Shown piece after piece: positions 19,495 to 29,206 of a DNA stretch of 64,000 nt. The notes under the pieces were generated by a model that saw only the letters and a list, made by a program, of their open reading frames with translations, made no database searches and had not been told where the DNA came from. The translations under genes and the position numbers were made by a program. Origin of the DNA: Breznakia pachnodae (GTDB lineage: Bacteria > Bacillota_I > Bacilli_A > Erysipelotrichales > Erysipelotrichaceae); assembly GCF_030814225.1 (NCBI RefSeq), contig NZ_JAUSUR010000003.1, forward strand, positions 248,001 through 312,000. The letters run 5' to 3'. The first letter of the stretch is position 1; each line of letters opens with the position of its first letter.

Positions 19495-19965
19495 ATGCCT
19501 AGAAAAGGACATGTTGCAAAACGTGATGTATTAGTAGATCCAATCTACAACTCTAAATTGGTCACTCGTCTGATTAACAAAATCATGGTTGACGGTAAGA
19601 GAGGAGTAGCTCAAACTATTCTTTACAATGCGTTTGATATTATTGAAGTAAAATCGGAACAAAAACCGATGGAAGTTTTTGAACAAGCATTAGAAAATGT
19701 AATGCCTATGCTTGAACTAAAAGCAAGAAGAGTTGGGGGTTCAAACTACCAAGTTCCAGTGGAAGTTTCTCAAGAGAGAAGACTTACATTAGGACTTCGT
19801 TGGATCGTCAGTTACGCTCGTTTAAGAAACGAAAAAACAATGGAACAAAGATTAGCAGGTGAAATCATGGATGCAGCTGCTGGAAATGGAGCTTCAGTTA
19901 AGAAACGTGAAGATATCCATAAAATGGCGGAAGCAAATAAAATGTTTGCTCACTATCGCTGGTAG
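19495..19965 (+). CDS. rpsG: 30S ribosomal protein S7
   Basis: A 156-residue protein that nucleates the 30S head. The start [16 protein letters not shown] and the block [15 protein letters not shown] are typical. The C-terminus ends HYRW, the short form usual in Firmicutes. The ribosome site is AAAGGAGG. In E. coli S7 represses this operon; whether it does so here is not visible. Confidence 0.98.
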   Translation: MPRKGHVAKRDVLVDPIYNSKLVTRLINKIMVDGKRGVAQTILYNAFDIIEVKSEQKPMEVFEQALENVMPMLELKARRVGGSNYQVPVEVSQERRLTLGLRWIVSYARLRNEKTMEQRLAGEIMDAAAGNGASVKKREDIHKMAEANKMFAHYRW

Positions 19966-19977
19966 GAGGAATGATAC

Positions 19978-22050
19978 ATGGCTCGTGAATTTACATTAAA
20001 AATGACACGTAATATCGGAATCATGGCCCACATTGATGCGGGTAAGACGACGACAACTGAGCGTATCTTATACTATACAGGGGTAAACCACAAAATTGGG
20101 GAAACTCATGATGGTGCTAGTACAATGGACTGGATGGATCAAGAAAAAGAACGTGGAATCACAATTACATCAGCTGCAACAACAGCTGCATGGAAAGGGT
20201 ACCGTGTTAACATTATCGATACTCCAGGTCACGTTGACTTTACAGTAGAAGTAGAACGTTCACTTCGTGTACTAGATGGTGCTGTTACTGTTCTTGATTC
20301 AAAAGCAGGAGTAGAACCACAAACTGAAACAGTTTGGAGACAAGCAACTTCATATGGAGTTCCTAGAATTGTATTCTGTAATAAAATGGATGCTACTGGG
20401 GCTGACTTTGATATGAGTTGTCATACAATTGTTGACCGTTTAGGGGCAAAAAGTGCACCTATTCAATATCCAATTGGAGCAGAAGCAAATTTCAATGGTA
20501 TTATTGACCTAGTTGAAATGAAAGCTTATAACTATACAAATGAGTTAGGAACTGAAATTGAAACAATTGAAATTCCTGCTGATTTAAAAGATAAGGCTGC
20601 TGAGTTACACCAAGGATTGATTGAAGCTGTTGCTGATTTCGATGATGAACTTATGATGAAAGTTCTTGAAGGTGAAGAACCAACAGTTGATGAAATTAAA
20701 GAAGCAATCCGTAAAGCAGTAATCACTGGTGAATTCTTCCCAGTATTATGTGGATCTGCTTATAAAAACAAAGGGGTTCAATTATTGCTAGATGCTGTAA
20801 TTGCTTACCTTCCTTCACCTATTGATGTGCCAGCGATTACTGGTACTACACCAAAAGGTGATGAAGAAACTCGTGAATCAAGTGATGAAGCACCATTCAG
20901 TGCATTAGCATTTAAGATCATGACAGACCCATTTGTTGGTAAGTTATCATACTTCAGAGTTTACTCTGGAACTGCTAAATCAGGTACTTACGTATTGAAT
21001 GCAACTAAGAATAAAAAAGAACGTTTCGGACGTATTCTTCAAATGCACTCAAACGAAAGAAAAGAAATCGGTCAAGTATATGCAGGAGATATCGCTGCTG
21101 CTGTAGGATTGAAAGATACTACTACTGGAGATACACTATGTGCTGAAAATGCACCTATTGTACTTGAAGCAATGGAATTCCCTGAACCAGTTATTCGTGT
21201 AGCAGTTGAACCTAAATCAAAGGGTGACCAAGATAAGATGGGATTGGCTTTATCTAAATTAGCTGAAGAAGATCCAACTTTCAAAACTTACACAGATGAT
21301 GAAACTGGACAAACAATTATCGCTGGGGTTGGAGAACTTCACCTGGATATAATTGTTGACCGTATGAAGAGAGAGTTTAAAGTAGAAGCAAACATTGGGG
21401 CTCCTCAAGTTGCTTACCGTGAAACAATTCGCGAAGCTGCAGATTGTGAAGGGAAATACATTAAACAATCAGGTGGACGTGGACAATATGGACACGTTTG
21501 GATCAAGTTTGAACCAAACCCTAATGAAGGATTTGAGTTCCAAGACAAGACGGTTGGTGGATCTGTACCAAGAGAATACATCAAGGCTGTTGGTGAAGGG
21601 GTTGAATCTGCTTTACATAACGGTATGTTAGCTGGATATGAAGTAATTGATATTAAGGCTACATTATTCGATGGATCTTACCATGATGTCGATTCAAGTG
21701 AAATGGCTTATAAGATTGCTGCTAGTATGGCACTTAAAGAAGCTGCTAAGAAATGTAAACCAGTACTTCTTGAACCAATTATGGAAGTTGAAGTTACTGC
21801 ACCAACAGAATACCTGGGATCAGTTATGGGAGATGTTTCATCTCGTCGTGGTATGATTGATGGGCAAGAAGAAAGAGGAAATGCAATTAGCGTTCGTGCT
21901 ATGATTCCTTTATCTGAAATGTTCGGTTATGTAACTGACTTACGTGGGTTCACACAAGGACGTGGAAACTACTCTATGAAGTTTGCTCACTACTCAGAAG
22001 TACCTAAGAGTATTGCTGAAAAAATCATGAAAGAACGTGCAAGTGCATAA
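19978..22050 (+). CDS. fusA: Elongation factor G
   Basis: A 690-residue translocation GTPase. The P-loop AHIDAGKTT is near residue 18-26, DTPGHVDF near 80-87 and NKMD near 136-139. Domains II-V follow through [11 protein letters not shown] at the C-terminus. Length and motifs are normal for bacterial EF-G. The gene is 12 bases after rpsG with a GGAGG ribosome site. Confidence 0.99.
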   Translation: MAREFTLKMTRNIGIMAHIDAGKTTTTERILYYTGVNHKIGETHDGASTMDWMDQEKERGITITSAATTAAWKGYRVNIIDTPGHVDFTVEVERSLRVLDGAVTVLDSKAGVEPQTETVWRQATSYGVPRIVFCNKMDATGADFDMSCHTIVDRLGAKSAPIQYPIGAEANFNGIIDLVEMKAYNYTNELGTEIETIEIPADLKDKAAELHQGLIEAVADFDDELMMKVLEGEEPTVDEIKEAIRKAVITGEFFPVLCGSAYKNKGVQLLLDAVIAYLPSPIDVPAITGTTPKGDEETRESSDEAPFSALAFKIMTDPFVGKLSYFRVYSGTAKSGTYVLNATKNKKERFGRILQMHSNERKEIGQVYAGDIAAAVGLKDTTTGDTLCAENAPIVLEAMEFPEPVIRVAVEPKSKGDQDKMGLALSKLAEEDPTFKTYTDDETGQTIIAGVGELHLDIIVDRMKREFKVEANIGAPQVAYRETIREAADCEGKYIKQSGGRGQYGHVWIKFEPNPNEGFEFQDKTVGGSVPREYIKAVGEGVESALHNGMLAGYEVIDIKATLFDGSYHDVDSSEMAYKIAASMALKEAAKKCKPVLLEPIMEVEVTAPTEYLGSVMGDVSSRRGMIDGQEERGNAISVRAMIPLSEMFGYVTDLRGFTQGRGNYSMKFAHYSEVPKSIAEKIMKERASA

Positions 22051-22165
22051 ATCATTTTAGATATTGCTTTTATGATGGATTTGGATTAAAATAAAAAAGG
22101 ATAACTTAATTATTGGTTATATACCAAAAAATGAAAATTTAACTTAAATTAGGAGGAAATTAAAA

Positions 22166-23350
22166 ATGTCTAAACAAAAGTTCGATAGATCGAAAACGCA
22201 TGTTAACATCGGTACAATTGGTCACGTTGACCACGGTAAAACTACTTTAACTGCAGCTATTACAAACGTATTAGCTAGTAAAGGTCAAGCAGAAGCACAA
22301 GCTTACGACCAAATCGATGGTGCACCAGAAGAAAAAGAACGTGGAATTACAATTAACACTGCTCACGTTGAGTACCAAACTGAAAAACGTCACTATGCTC
22401 ACGTTGACTGTCCAGGTCATGCTGACTACGTTAAGAACATGATCACTGGGGCTGCACAAATGGATGGAGCAATTCTTGTAGTTGCTGCAACTGATGGGCC
22501 TATGCCTCAAACACGTGAACACATCTTACTTGCTAACCAAGTAGGTGTTGACAAAATCGTTGTTTTCTTAAACAAATGTGACATGGTTGATGATGAAGAA
22601 TTAATTGACCTTGTTGAAATGGAAGTTCGTGAATTATTAAGCGAATACAACTACGATGGAGATAACGCACCAGTTATCCGTGGTTCTGCATTGAAAGCTC
22701 TTGAAGGAGAAGCTCAATGGGTTGAAAAAGTTAACGAATTAATGGACGCTGTAGATGCTTACGTACCAGATCCAGTTCGTGAAACTGACAAACCTTTCTT
22801 GATGTCAGTGGAAGATGTTTTCACAATCACAGGACGTGGTACAGTTGCTACAGGACGTGTTGAACGTGGACAATTGAACATCAACGAAGAAGTTGAAATC
22901 GTTGGTATTAAAGATACTAAGAAAACAGTAGTTACAGGAATCGAAATGTTCCGTAAATTATTAGATTACGCTGAAGCTGGAGACAACATTGGAGCATTGC
23001 TTCGTGGAGTTAACCGTGACGAAATCGTACGTGGACAAATTCTTTGTAAACCTGGAAGTGTAACACCTCATACTCAATTTAAAGCACAAGTATATGTTTT
23101 AAGTAAAGAAGAAGGTGGACGTCACACTCCATTCGTTTCTAACTACCGTCCTCAATTCTACTTCAGAACTACAGATGTTACAGGAGTAATCACTTTACCA
23201 GAAGGTACTGAAATGGTTATGCCTGGAGATAACGTAGAAATGAACGTTGAACTAATTGCACCAATCGCGATTGAACAAGGAACTAAGTTCTCAATCCGTG
23301 AAGGTGGACGTACAGTTGGAGCTGGAAACGTTACTGAAATCGTTAAGTAA
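22166..23350 (+). CDS. tuf: Elongation factor Tu
   Basis: A 394-residue GTPase that delivers aminoacyl-tRNA to the ribosome. It has [18 protein letters not shown] and NKCDM motifs, and the usual C-terminal [15 protein letters not shown]. The start has AGGAGG nine bases upstream. The 115-base gap after fusA is AT-rich and shows no clear promoter or terminator, so tuf is probably read with the str operon. Codon use is strongly biased, as for a highly expressed gene. Confidence 0.99.
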   Translation: MSKQKFDRSKTHVNIGTIGHVDHGKTTLTAAITNVLASKGQAEAQAYDQIDGAPEEKERGITINTAHVEYQTEKRHYAHVDCPGHADYVKNMITGAAQMDGAILVVAATDGPMPQTREHILLANQVGVDKIVVFLNKCDMVDDEELIDLVEMEVRELLSEYNYDGDNAPVIRGSALKALEGEAQWVEKVNELMDAVDAYVPDPVRETDKPFLMSVEDVFTITGRGTVATGRVERGQLNINEEVEIVGIKDTKKTVVTGIEMFRKLLDYAEAGDNIGALLRGVNRDEIVRGQILCKPGSVTPHTQFKAQVYVLSKEEGGRHTPFVSNYRPQFYFRTTDVTGVITLPEGTEMVMPGDNVEMNVELIAPIAIEQGTKFSIREGGRTVGAGNVTEIVK

Positions 23351-23364
23351 TTATTCTTAAACTT

Positions 23365-23395
23365 AAGCAATTCTCATTAGAGAGTTGCTTTTTTA
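23365..23395 (+). terminator. str operon terminator
   Basis: AAGCAATTCT pairs with AGAGTTGCTT (one G-U pair) around CATTAG, followed by TTTT. It lies 15 bases after the tuf stop and insulates the following RiPP-like locus. Confidence 0.93.
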
Positions 23396-23472
23396 TTGTA
23401 AATATTGATTATTATCTGTGATTTTCTGTCCTTTCAACTATTTGTTTTCAAACTTATTGTCATGAAAAAATA

Positions 23473-23500
23473 TTGATTTTCTTTGGTGCAGTATTATAAT
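23473..23500 (+). promoter_or_regulatory. Promoter of the RiPP-locus regulator gene
   Basis: TTGATT (23473-23478), a 16-bp spacer and TATAAT (23495-23500). The mRNA would have a leader of about 110 bases. A TTGACA at 23505 lacks a matching -10. Confidence 0.6.
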
Positions 23501-23553
23501 TTAGTTGACATCAATCACAAGCTAGAAAGAAATTTAGTCATAATAAATATAGT

Positions 23554-23569
23554 ATCTAATTAATTAGAT
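23554..23569 (+). promoter_or_regulatory. Palindrome in the regulator gene leader
   Basis: ATCTAATTAATTAGAT is a perfect 16-bp palindrome about 50 bases downstream of the promoter. It is a candidate operator for autoregulation. AT-rich palindromes arise by chance more easily, so support is modest. Confidence 0.35.
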
Positions 23570-23617
23570 TTTAATTAACAGCTTCCTGATGCTAGCTTCT
23601 ATATAAATGAGGAAAAT

Positions 23618-24748
23618 ATGATGAAAGATATACGAGGGTTATTTATTAAACTAAATCGAGAAAAGTTAGGATATTCCTTAGAAGCGCTATCAAATGGAAT
23701 ATGTTCTCCTTCGTATTTATCAAAAATTGAAAATGATGAATTAAAGGCTAGTGAAGATATCTATATTCTTTTACTCAATAAACTTGATATTGATTATAAT
23801 TTCAATGATAATTTGAAAAATGAAAAAGAATGGTTGAATAAATATTTTGAGTTTTATATTTCATCTGATGTACAATGCAAAAAATATGCACTTAAATTAA
23901 GAGAGAAAGAGGATATACTTGATGTATCCGATTTGTTTATTTATTTTCAAATTTTTAAACTATATACAAATGATTATATAGAATGGAAAAATATTGTAGA
24001 ATTAGAGCATTATGTAGTCTATATGAATAGTAAAGAAAAATTTCTTTATTATTTATATAAGGGATTATTAAATGATGAAGATATATCTGATGTATATCTC
24101 AATGAAAATGTAAGTCCATTAATTTTTAAATCAAAAGGAAATGCATTATTAAAACAAGAATTATATATTGAAGCATATGACATGTACAGTAAAGGTTTTC
24201 AAATAGCAGCACAAATTGGTCATACTACTACTATGTGCGACTTATCAATTGACTTAGGATTTATCTGTAGTTTCTTTGACTTCAAAGCAATGGAAAAGTA
24301 TTACCAAAGAGCCATAAAGATTTCCCAAAATAATAAAACAGTAATCTCACTTGTTTTTTATAATATAGGATCAATATATTTAACTGATAGATCAAAATGG
24401 TCAGATGCATACAAGTATTTGAGTAAAGGTATACAACTATGTGAAGATAAGAAACTGCTAGAAAAATATAAGAATAATTTATTTATATATTATTGTCTAA
24501 TTAATGATTCTAGTAAAAAGCAAAAGCAATTTAATCTTATTAACAAAGATAATGAATATTATATAATGTTTTCTGAAATGAATAAGAATAATAATTATGA
24601 CCATGACATTTTATTTTCAGATGAACTTTTTAGAATTTATAAAGAAAATAGTGATAATCGACTATTAGAATATTTATATCATAGAAACTGCATTGCAAAT
24701 CGAAAATATAAAGAGGTTATTTGCGATGATATAAAAAATAAATATTAA
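23618..24748 (+). CDS. HTH regulator with C-terminal TPR-like repeats
   Basis: A 376-residue protein. Residues about 5-60 are an Xre-type helix-turn-helix (REKLGYSLEALSNGICSPSYLSKIENDE). The rest is helical, with pairs such as GNALLKQELYIEAYDMYSKGF and FYNIGSIYLTDRSKWSDAYKYL that resemble tetratricopeptide repeats. This plan matches the RRNPP class (Rgg, PlcR and relatives), which binds short peptides. Two Met codons stand in tandem at the start (23618 and 23621) after GAGG. The gene is very AT-rich and unlike the neighbouring tuf in codon use. It lies just before a small peptide gene and its maturase and probably controls them; a peptide ligand is inferred. Confidence 0.75.
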   Translation: MMKDIRGLFIKLNREKLGYSLEALSNGICSPSYLSKIENDELKASEDIYILLLNKLDIDYNFNDNLKNEKEWLNKYFEFYISSDVQCKKYALKLREKEDILDVSDLFIYFQIFKLYTNDYIEWKNIVELEHYVVYMNSKEKFLYYLYKGLLNDEDISDVYLNENVSPLIFKSKGNALLKQELYIEAYDMYSKGFQIAAQIGHTTTMCDLSIDLGFICSFFDFKAMEKYYQRAIKISQNNKTVISLVFYNIGSIYLTDRSKWSDAYKYLSKGIQLCEDKKLLEKYKNNLFIYYCLINDSSKKQKQFNLINKDNEYYIMFSEMNKNNNYDHDILFSDELFRIYKENSDNRLLEYLYHRNCIANRKYKEVICDDIKNKY

Positions 24749-24760
24749 ATAAATGCAATG

Positions 24761-24798
24761 GTATAGCAATGAGGATAATTCTCATTGCTATACTTTTT
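24761..24798 (+). terminator. Terminator after the regulator gene
   Basis: A perfect 13-bp stem, GTATAGCAATGAG with CTCATTGCTATAC, a 7-base loop and a T-run. It separates the regulator transcript from the peptide operon. Confidence 0.95.
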
Positions 24799-24834
24799 GT
24801 GTTCAACAGGATAAATTATAATAAACTTCTTAAA

Positions 24835-24863
24835 TTGAGAAAAATGAATAATATATCTATCTT
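24835..24863 (+). promoter_or_regulatory. Possible promoter of the peptide operon
   Basis: TTGAGA (24835-24840), a 17-bp spacer and TATCTT (24858-24863). A TATAAT at 24817-24822 with a poor -35 is an alternative. Neither is perfect, which fits a promoter that needs an activator. Confidence 0.4.
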
Positions 24864-24952
24864 AACAGAAGAAATTCACTTAATATTTCACAACTATAAA
24901 TTATTGAATCTTTGATAATCAAGGATGATAATAATCTTAGGAGGTAAAGAAT

Positions 24953-25033
24953 ATGAAAGAATTGTCATTTGATATTAACCTTAATGTTGCTGTTGCATGT
25001 GGTGGTATGGCGTGCGGAAACGTTATTTGTTAA
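24953..25033 (+). CDS. 26-residue three-cysteine precursor peptide
   Basis: A small gene with a strong ribosome site (TAGGAGGTAAAG, spacing right for ATG 24953). The product begins MKELSFDINL and ends VACGGMACGNVIC. Its three cysteines, 16, 21 and 26, are evenly spaced (C-x4-C-x4-C), and the last Cys is the final residue. A short acidic/hydrophobic leader before a Cys/Gly segment, followed by a radical SAM/SPASM gene and an ABC exporter, is the layout of sactipeptide or ranthipeptide RiPPs. A hairpin with a T-run separates it from the maturase gene. I do not recognise the peptide as a known family. The alternative, a chance open frame, is unlikely given the ribosome site and terminator. Confidence 0.8.
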   Translation: MKELSFDINLNVAVACGGMACGNVIC

Positions 25034-25038
25034 TATCT

Positions 25039-25077
25039 GGTATGGCTAAGCAAATTACTTAACCATACCTTTTCTTT
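25039..25077 (+). terminator. Attenuating terminator between peptide and maturase genes
   Basis: GGTATGGCTAAG pairs with CTTAACCATACC (11 of 12) around a 7-base loop, then TTTTCTTT. The imperfect stem and broken T-run suggest partial readthrough, so that peptide mRNA is in excess. No promoter is visible between it and the maturase gene. Confidence 0.75.
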
Positions 25078-25089
25078 CAAAAATAAAAT

Positions 25090-26334
25090 ATGAAAACTTT
25101 AAGATATAAAAATTTAATTTTAACTACTAAGGACATATTATTCGATGTACAATCATTTAAAATTTTTCGATTAAATGAAAAATATAAACAAGATTTTTCT
25201 CAATTATTAGATGGTACATTATCTGAAGAAAAGAGTTTGTTTAAAGACTATTTTAATTTTCAAAAAAAAGAAAACAGATTGCTTAAAATTGTAAAAATCA
25301 ATATGACAAACTTTTGTAATTTAAAATGTAAATACTGCTTTGCAAATGAAGGTACTTATAACAAAACGGAATGTTTTTTTTCAGGGGAATTAATTGATGA
25401 GCTAATAGATTTTTTAATTCAATATCCTAGTGTTGAGTATATTACATTTTTTGGAGGAGAACCTTTATTAAATTTAGAAGGAATTAGAATGATTTGTGAG
25501 AAGGCGAGAAAAGTACGTGATAAAATGAAGTTTTATTGTCAGACAAATGGAACCATTATGAATGATGAATTGAAGTCATTAATTAGAGAGTATGATATTA
25601 AGTTCACATTATCTGTAGATGGCGAGAAAGAAGACAATGACAGAAATCGTATTTATAAGAATGGTGCAGGATCATTCGAAAAAATTGTTGGTAATTATGC
25701 ATATTATAAAGATAATACTCAATCAATAGAAGCAACATATGATGGGGAATCTAAGAAATCAAAGAATGAAGTTTCAAAGTATTTGACGAAAACATTTGGT
25801 TGTAGAAATATTTCCGTAATTGATCTATTTGGAGAAAGTAGACAAATCAAATTTACAAATCCGAAAAAAGACATTAAGGAAATCATAGATAACGAATATA
25901 TTCCAATAAGTAGGACTAGAGAATTGATAATAGGTTTCTTTACCAAAGTAAATCAATGCTTCTTTTGTAGTGCTGGAACACAATTAATTAATATTGATTC
26001 TGACGGAAAGATTTATCCATGTCATTTACTAATTGATAAAGGAAATAAATATTTGCTTGGAAATTTAAATAACTTTGATAGTATTTCCTTTGAAAGTAAA
26101 AGACAAGAATTTATAAGATTATTAGATAAAAATTCATACTCAAAATGTAGAGGTTGCTTTATGTCATGGAACTGTGCGCAATGTTTTGCTGCAAAAGAGT
26201 CATTTAGCTTTAAAGATTGCTCTTTGATGAAGAAAAATGGATTAGAGATTTTTGAAGAAATAGCTACAGAAATTATAGATGGACACTTACTGATGATTTT
26301 AAAAAAATTTGAAGGTACAGTAAAATATGTTTAA
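25090..26334 (+). CDS. Radical SAM/SPASM peptide maturase
   Basis: A 414-residue enzyme. The N-terminal part (about 1-70, ILFDVQSFKIFRLNEKY) resembles the leader-binding domain found in RiPP maturases. The radical SAM cluster motif is Cys76-x3-Cys80-x2-Cys83 (CNLKCKYC), with FFGGEP after it. The C-terminal SPASM region has Cys290, Cys293, Cys311, Cys353, Cys356, Cys362, Cys365 and Cys377 for extra iron-sulphur clusters. Relatives form thioether or carbon-carbon links in short peptides; the likely substrate is the peptide encoded 57 bases upstream. No clear ribosome site precedes the ATG, so it may be poorly translated. Its end overlaps the exporter gene by 8 bases. Confidence 0.88.
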   Translation: MKTLRYKNLILTTKDILFDVQSFKIFRLNEKYKQDFSQLLDGTLSEEKSLFKDYFNFQKKENRLLKIVKINMTNFCNLKCKYCFANEGTYNKTECFFSGELIDELIDFLIQYPSVEYITFFGGEPLLNLEGIRMICEKARKVRDKMKFYCQTNGTIMNDELKSLIREYDIKFTLSVDGEKEDNDRNRIYKNGAGSFEKIVGNYAYYKDNTQSIEATYDGESKKSKNEVSKYLTKTFGCRNISVIDLFGESRQIKFTNPKKDIKEIIDNEYIPISRTRELIIGFFTKVNQCFFCSAGTQLINIDSDGKIYPCHLLIDKGNKYLLGNLNNFDSISFESKRQEFIRLLDKNSYSKCRGCFMSWNCAQCFAAKESFSFKDCSLMKKNGLEIFEEIATEIIDGHLLMILKKFEGTVKYV

Positions 26335-27952
26335 ATTAGTGAAAAATAACAAACTGTTATATCTAGTTTCACTATTTCTAATTGTATTATATTCATGTAT
26401 GGATATCGCAAAGTCAATTTTGATGAGTGAAATTTTTGATAATCAAAAACTTGTTGAGTCTGTTACTTCAGGAATTTGGATCGTATTGATTTTTCTGGGT
26501 TTTTATTTAATGATTATAGTATTTCAACAATTTGTTGTTGAAGTTTTAAAAAATAAAATACGTTTTAATTTGAACAAAGGATTATATGGTACATATTTAA
26601 AAATGTATCCAAATGAATTCAAGAAATATGATAGCAGTATGATTATAAATGAATTAAATAATGAAGTGAATGTAATTACGGAGCAATATATATCTGCAAA
26701 ATTAAATGTATTTTTCCTGTTTATATCTTTTATATTAGGGAGTATTTACATAGGAATGTTAAGTCTGGGAATTTTGCTATTTCTATATATATGTGGATTA
26801 AGTATATTACTTTTAAATCAATTGTTTTCAGATCAATTTAAAAAGAATCAAAAGAAACTACTGGAATCACAACAGAGATGGATAAAAGTAATAAAGAATT
26901 TTTGTGTTAATTTTAAAGTGATTCGAAATTATTCAATTGAAAATAAATTTGAAGAACTGTTGGATAAGTCTAATCGAGATTTGGAAATAAAGACAGTTAA
27001 ATCAAATGGGTTTATGAAAATAGTTTCTGCTATGAATACAGCCTTTTCACAAATCATGTTTTTTGGTACTTTGCTGTTTGGTGTGGTTCTAATTAATTCA
27101 GGGATGCTTACTGTAGGGAAACTTATTGGTATTGTACAGGCTAGTAATATGATTATTATGCCAATATCAAATTATATAAATCTTAAAAATAGTATAAATG
27201 CGAGTGTTCCAATTCTTATGGAGTTTGAAGAGAAATTAAAGTATGTTCCAAGTGATGGTACGATAGTTATGGAAAAGCCACTAGAGAATATTAATGTTTC
27301 GAATCTTAGTTTTGCTTATGAGGATAAATTGGTTTTAAAGGATGTAAATTTAATATTTGAGAGAGGAAATAAATATTTAATTGTTGGGAAAAGTGGTTGT
27401 GGGAAGTCAACATTGCTGGAGTTAATTGCAAAGCAGCAAACTAGTATGAATATAAGTGTTAATAAATATAGATTATCTGATGTTACATTTAGTTCTTATG
27501 CATCACACTTTTCTTATTTAACACAAAAGGATTATCTTCTGCCATTTGATTTAAAAACCAATATAACTCTGAATAACAAAAATGATAGTAATTTTGAAGA
27601 TATACTAAGTATTTTGAATCTAGAAGAATTTGCTAAAAAATCAAAATACAAATTTGCTGATGACGCTCCAGAAATAAGTGGAGGAGAATTACAGAGAATA
27701 AATTTAGCTAGAGCAATTTATAATAAAAAAGAATGGTTGTTTTTGGATGAGGCATTTTCTTCATTAGATGAAAAAACTATGATTTCAATTGAAGAAAATT
27801 TATTGAAGAGAGATGACTTATCAATAATTGCAATTTCACATAAACTAATACCAGAAACAGTTAAACTTTACGATCAAGTGATTTTAATAAATGATAAGAA
27901 AGCGGTTGTATATGACAGTAGAACTTTTATTAGTGAAAAGTTAATTACATAA
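26327..27952 (+). CDS. ABC exporter of the peptide locus
   Basis: A 541-residue fused transporter. Residues about 1-300 form a membrane domain with about six helices. The ATPase domain has Walker A GKSGCGKST (354-362), signature ISGGELQR (about 450-457), Walker B WLFLDEAFSSLDE (about 473-485) and the switch His in ISHK. There is no N-terminal C39 peptidase domain, so it does not cut a double-glycine leader itself. The start overlaps the maturase stop (ATGTTTAA), showing translational coupling. It probably exports the modified peptide or gives self-protection. Confidence 0.88.
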   Translation: MFKLVKNNKLLYLVSLFLIVLYSCMDIAKSILMSEIFDNQKLVESVTSGIWIVLIFLGFYLMIIVFQQFVVEVLKNKIRFNLNKGLYGTYLKMYPNEFKKYDSSMIINELNNEVNVITEQYISAKLNVFFLFISFILGSIYIGMLSLGILLFLYICGLSILLLNQLFSDQFKKNQKKLLESQQRWIKVIKNFCVNFKVIRNYSIENKFEELLDKSNRDLEIKTVKSNGFMKIVSAMNTAFSQIMFFGTLLFGVVLINSGMLTVGKLIGIVQASNMIIMPISNYINLKNSINASVPILMEFEEKLKYVPSDGTIVMEKPLENINVSNLSFAYEDKLVLKDVNLIFERGNKYLIVGKSGCGKSTLLELIAKQQTSMNISVNKYRLSDVTFSSYASHFSYLTQKDYLLPFDLKTNITLNNKNDSNFEDILSILNLEEFAKKSKYKFADDAPEISGGELQRINLARAIYNKKEWLFLDEAFSSLDEKTMISIEENLLKRDDLSIIAISHKLIPETVKLYDQVILINDKKAVVYDSRTFISEKLIT

Positions 27953-28131
27953 TATTATAAAACTATATGGATAAAAAAAGATAGTTAATTAAGGCAGTAT
28001 AAAGATTAATTTATTTTAGAATTAATTAGTATAAAAATAGTGATGCAAATAAATATTCTCTTAGTCTGAAGATGATTGTATGTTGCTAAAGGATGAAAAA
28101 ACCGTTACAATCTAGAAAAAGAGGGAGTATT

Positions 28132-28587
28132 ATGAACATTACAATGACAGAAATCGCAGTAGTAAAGAACGAAGTGGATAAAAAGAAAGATACTTCGTGG
28201 GGAAAAGATATATCAATTATAGAATTGAATGAGGAGTATGCAGGAGGATTAGAAGGCTTACAGGATTTTTCACATGTGATTATTATCTATTATTTGGATA
28301 AGGCAAAGTATGAGAAAGAAAAACATCTGAAACGTAGAGCTCAAAATCGTGAAGATATGCCATTAGTAGGTATCTTTTCACAACGTGGAAAGGATCGTCC
28401 TAATCAAATTGGAATGACTGCAGTATCTGTTGTCTCAGTTGATGAGAGGACTTTAACTGTAAGAGGTTTAGATGCAATAGATGGGACACCAGTTTTAGAT
28501 ATTAAGCCATATTATCCAATGTATGATTTAAAAGAAGGTGCTACTGTTCCTGAGTGGGTCGAGGAGTTAATGAAGGGATATTTTTAG
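28132..28587 (+). CDS. trmO: tRNA (t6A37) methyltransferase TrmO-like
   Basis: A 151-residue protein of the TsaA/TrmO family, which methylates N6-threonylcarbamoyladenosine at position 37 of some tRNAs using S-adenosylmethionine. The block LEGLQDFSHVIIIYYLDKA and the motif GIFSQRGKDRPNQIGMTAV are diagnostic, as is LDAIDGTPVLDIKPYYP. The frame extends 13 codons upstream, but ATG 28132 has AGAGGGAG before it and gives the usual N-terminus. The 180-base gap before it is very AT-rich and shows nothing certain. Confidence 0.88.
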   Translation: MNITMTEIAVVKNEVDKKKDTSWGKDISIIELNEEYAGGLEGLQDFSHVIIIYYLDKAKYEKEKHLKRRAQNREDMPLVGIFSQRGKDRPNQIGMTAVSVVSVDERTLTVRGLDAIDGTPVLDIKPYYPMYDLKEGATVPEWVEELMKGYF

Positions 28588-28627
28588 TTGTTTCCTGATA
28601 TAATAGAAATAAGTAAAGTGAGGGAGT

Positions 28628-29206
28628 ATGGAGTTAAATCAGTTAAAGAAAAGTATGGTTCGATATTTACCAATAAGATTACTGTTCTATTTTTATGCTG
28701 TTTTGATTGTTGTAATTGTGGTCTTACCTGTTGTTATATTTGGGTTGTCTTATCTTATAGGAGTGGTAATGATGAATATAGGGATTGCTATTATACTTGT
28801 CTTAATTATGATTTCTATATTGGTATGGTTAATTAATAAGATTCTTAATAAGATACCACTATTTCATTTCCCTGAAGAGACTGAATTAATATATATAGGA
28901 GATAAGAAATTCTATTTTATATGTGGTGATTCAGGGAGTAGAAGTAGAAGAGCAAACTACAAATACTATAGTATTCATAAAATTAATGATATTAAACAGT
29001 TTCCTTTTCTTTGGGAAATAAATTGTGAAGTTAGTTTCATTGAAGACTTTATGGTTCGACGTAAAGAAAATCATAAGAAAAGATTAGAAGATATTGATGA
29101 TAACATTACGTCAACACAAACTGTACGAATAGGAAAATATTATAATTCAATAAATCGAAAAGAACTTGAACAATTATTTGACCAACTAAAAACCAATCCA
29201 AAGTAG
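28628..29206 (+). CDS. Two-helix membrane protein of unknown function
   Basis: A 192-residue protein with two long adjacent membrane helices (about 18-42 and 46-70) and a charged C-terminal domain (about 75-192), probably cytoplasmic. The layout looks like a membrane-held PH-like domain, but I do not recognise a family. The ribosome site is GAGGGAG, and the gene follows trmO by 40 bases, so the two may be co-transcribed. An overlapping Cys-rich frame at 28588 has no ribosome site and is a shadow. Confidence 0.6.
   Translation: MELNQLKKSMVRYLPIRLLFYFYAVLIVVIVVLPVVIFGLSYLIGVVMMNIGIAIILVLIMISILVWLINKILNKIPLFHFPEETELIYIGDKKFYFICGDSGSRSRRANYKYYSIHKINDIKQFPFLWEINCEVSFIEDFMVRRKENHKKRLEDIDDNITSTQTVRIGKYYNSINRKELEQLFDQLKTNPK

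Noticed and set aside
24844..24915. A 23-codon open frame before the peptide gene that could be a pheromone for the regulator
   Set aside because: It has no ribosome site and overlaps the likely -10 box; its product is not hydrophobic like known peptide pheromones.
24953..25033. Gly17-Gly18 in the peptide as a double-glycine leader site
   Set aside because: The exporter has no C39 peptidase domain, and the cut would remove the first Cys from the product.
28588..28836. Cys-rich open frame that resembles a small peptide gene
   Set aside because: It overlaps the two-helix membrane protein gene in another frame, begins at a TTG and has no ribosome site.
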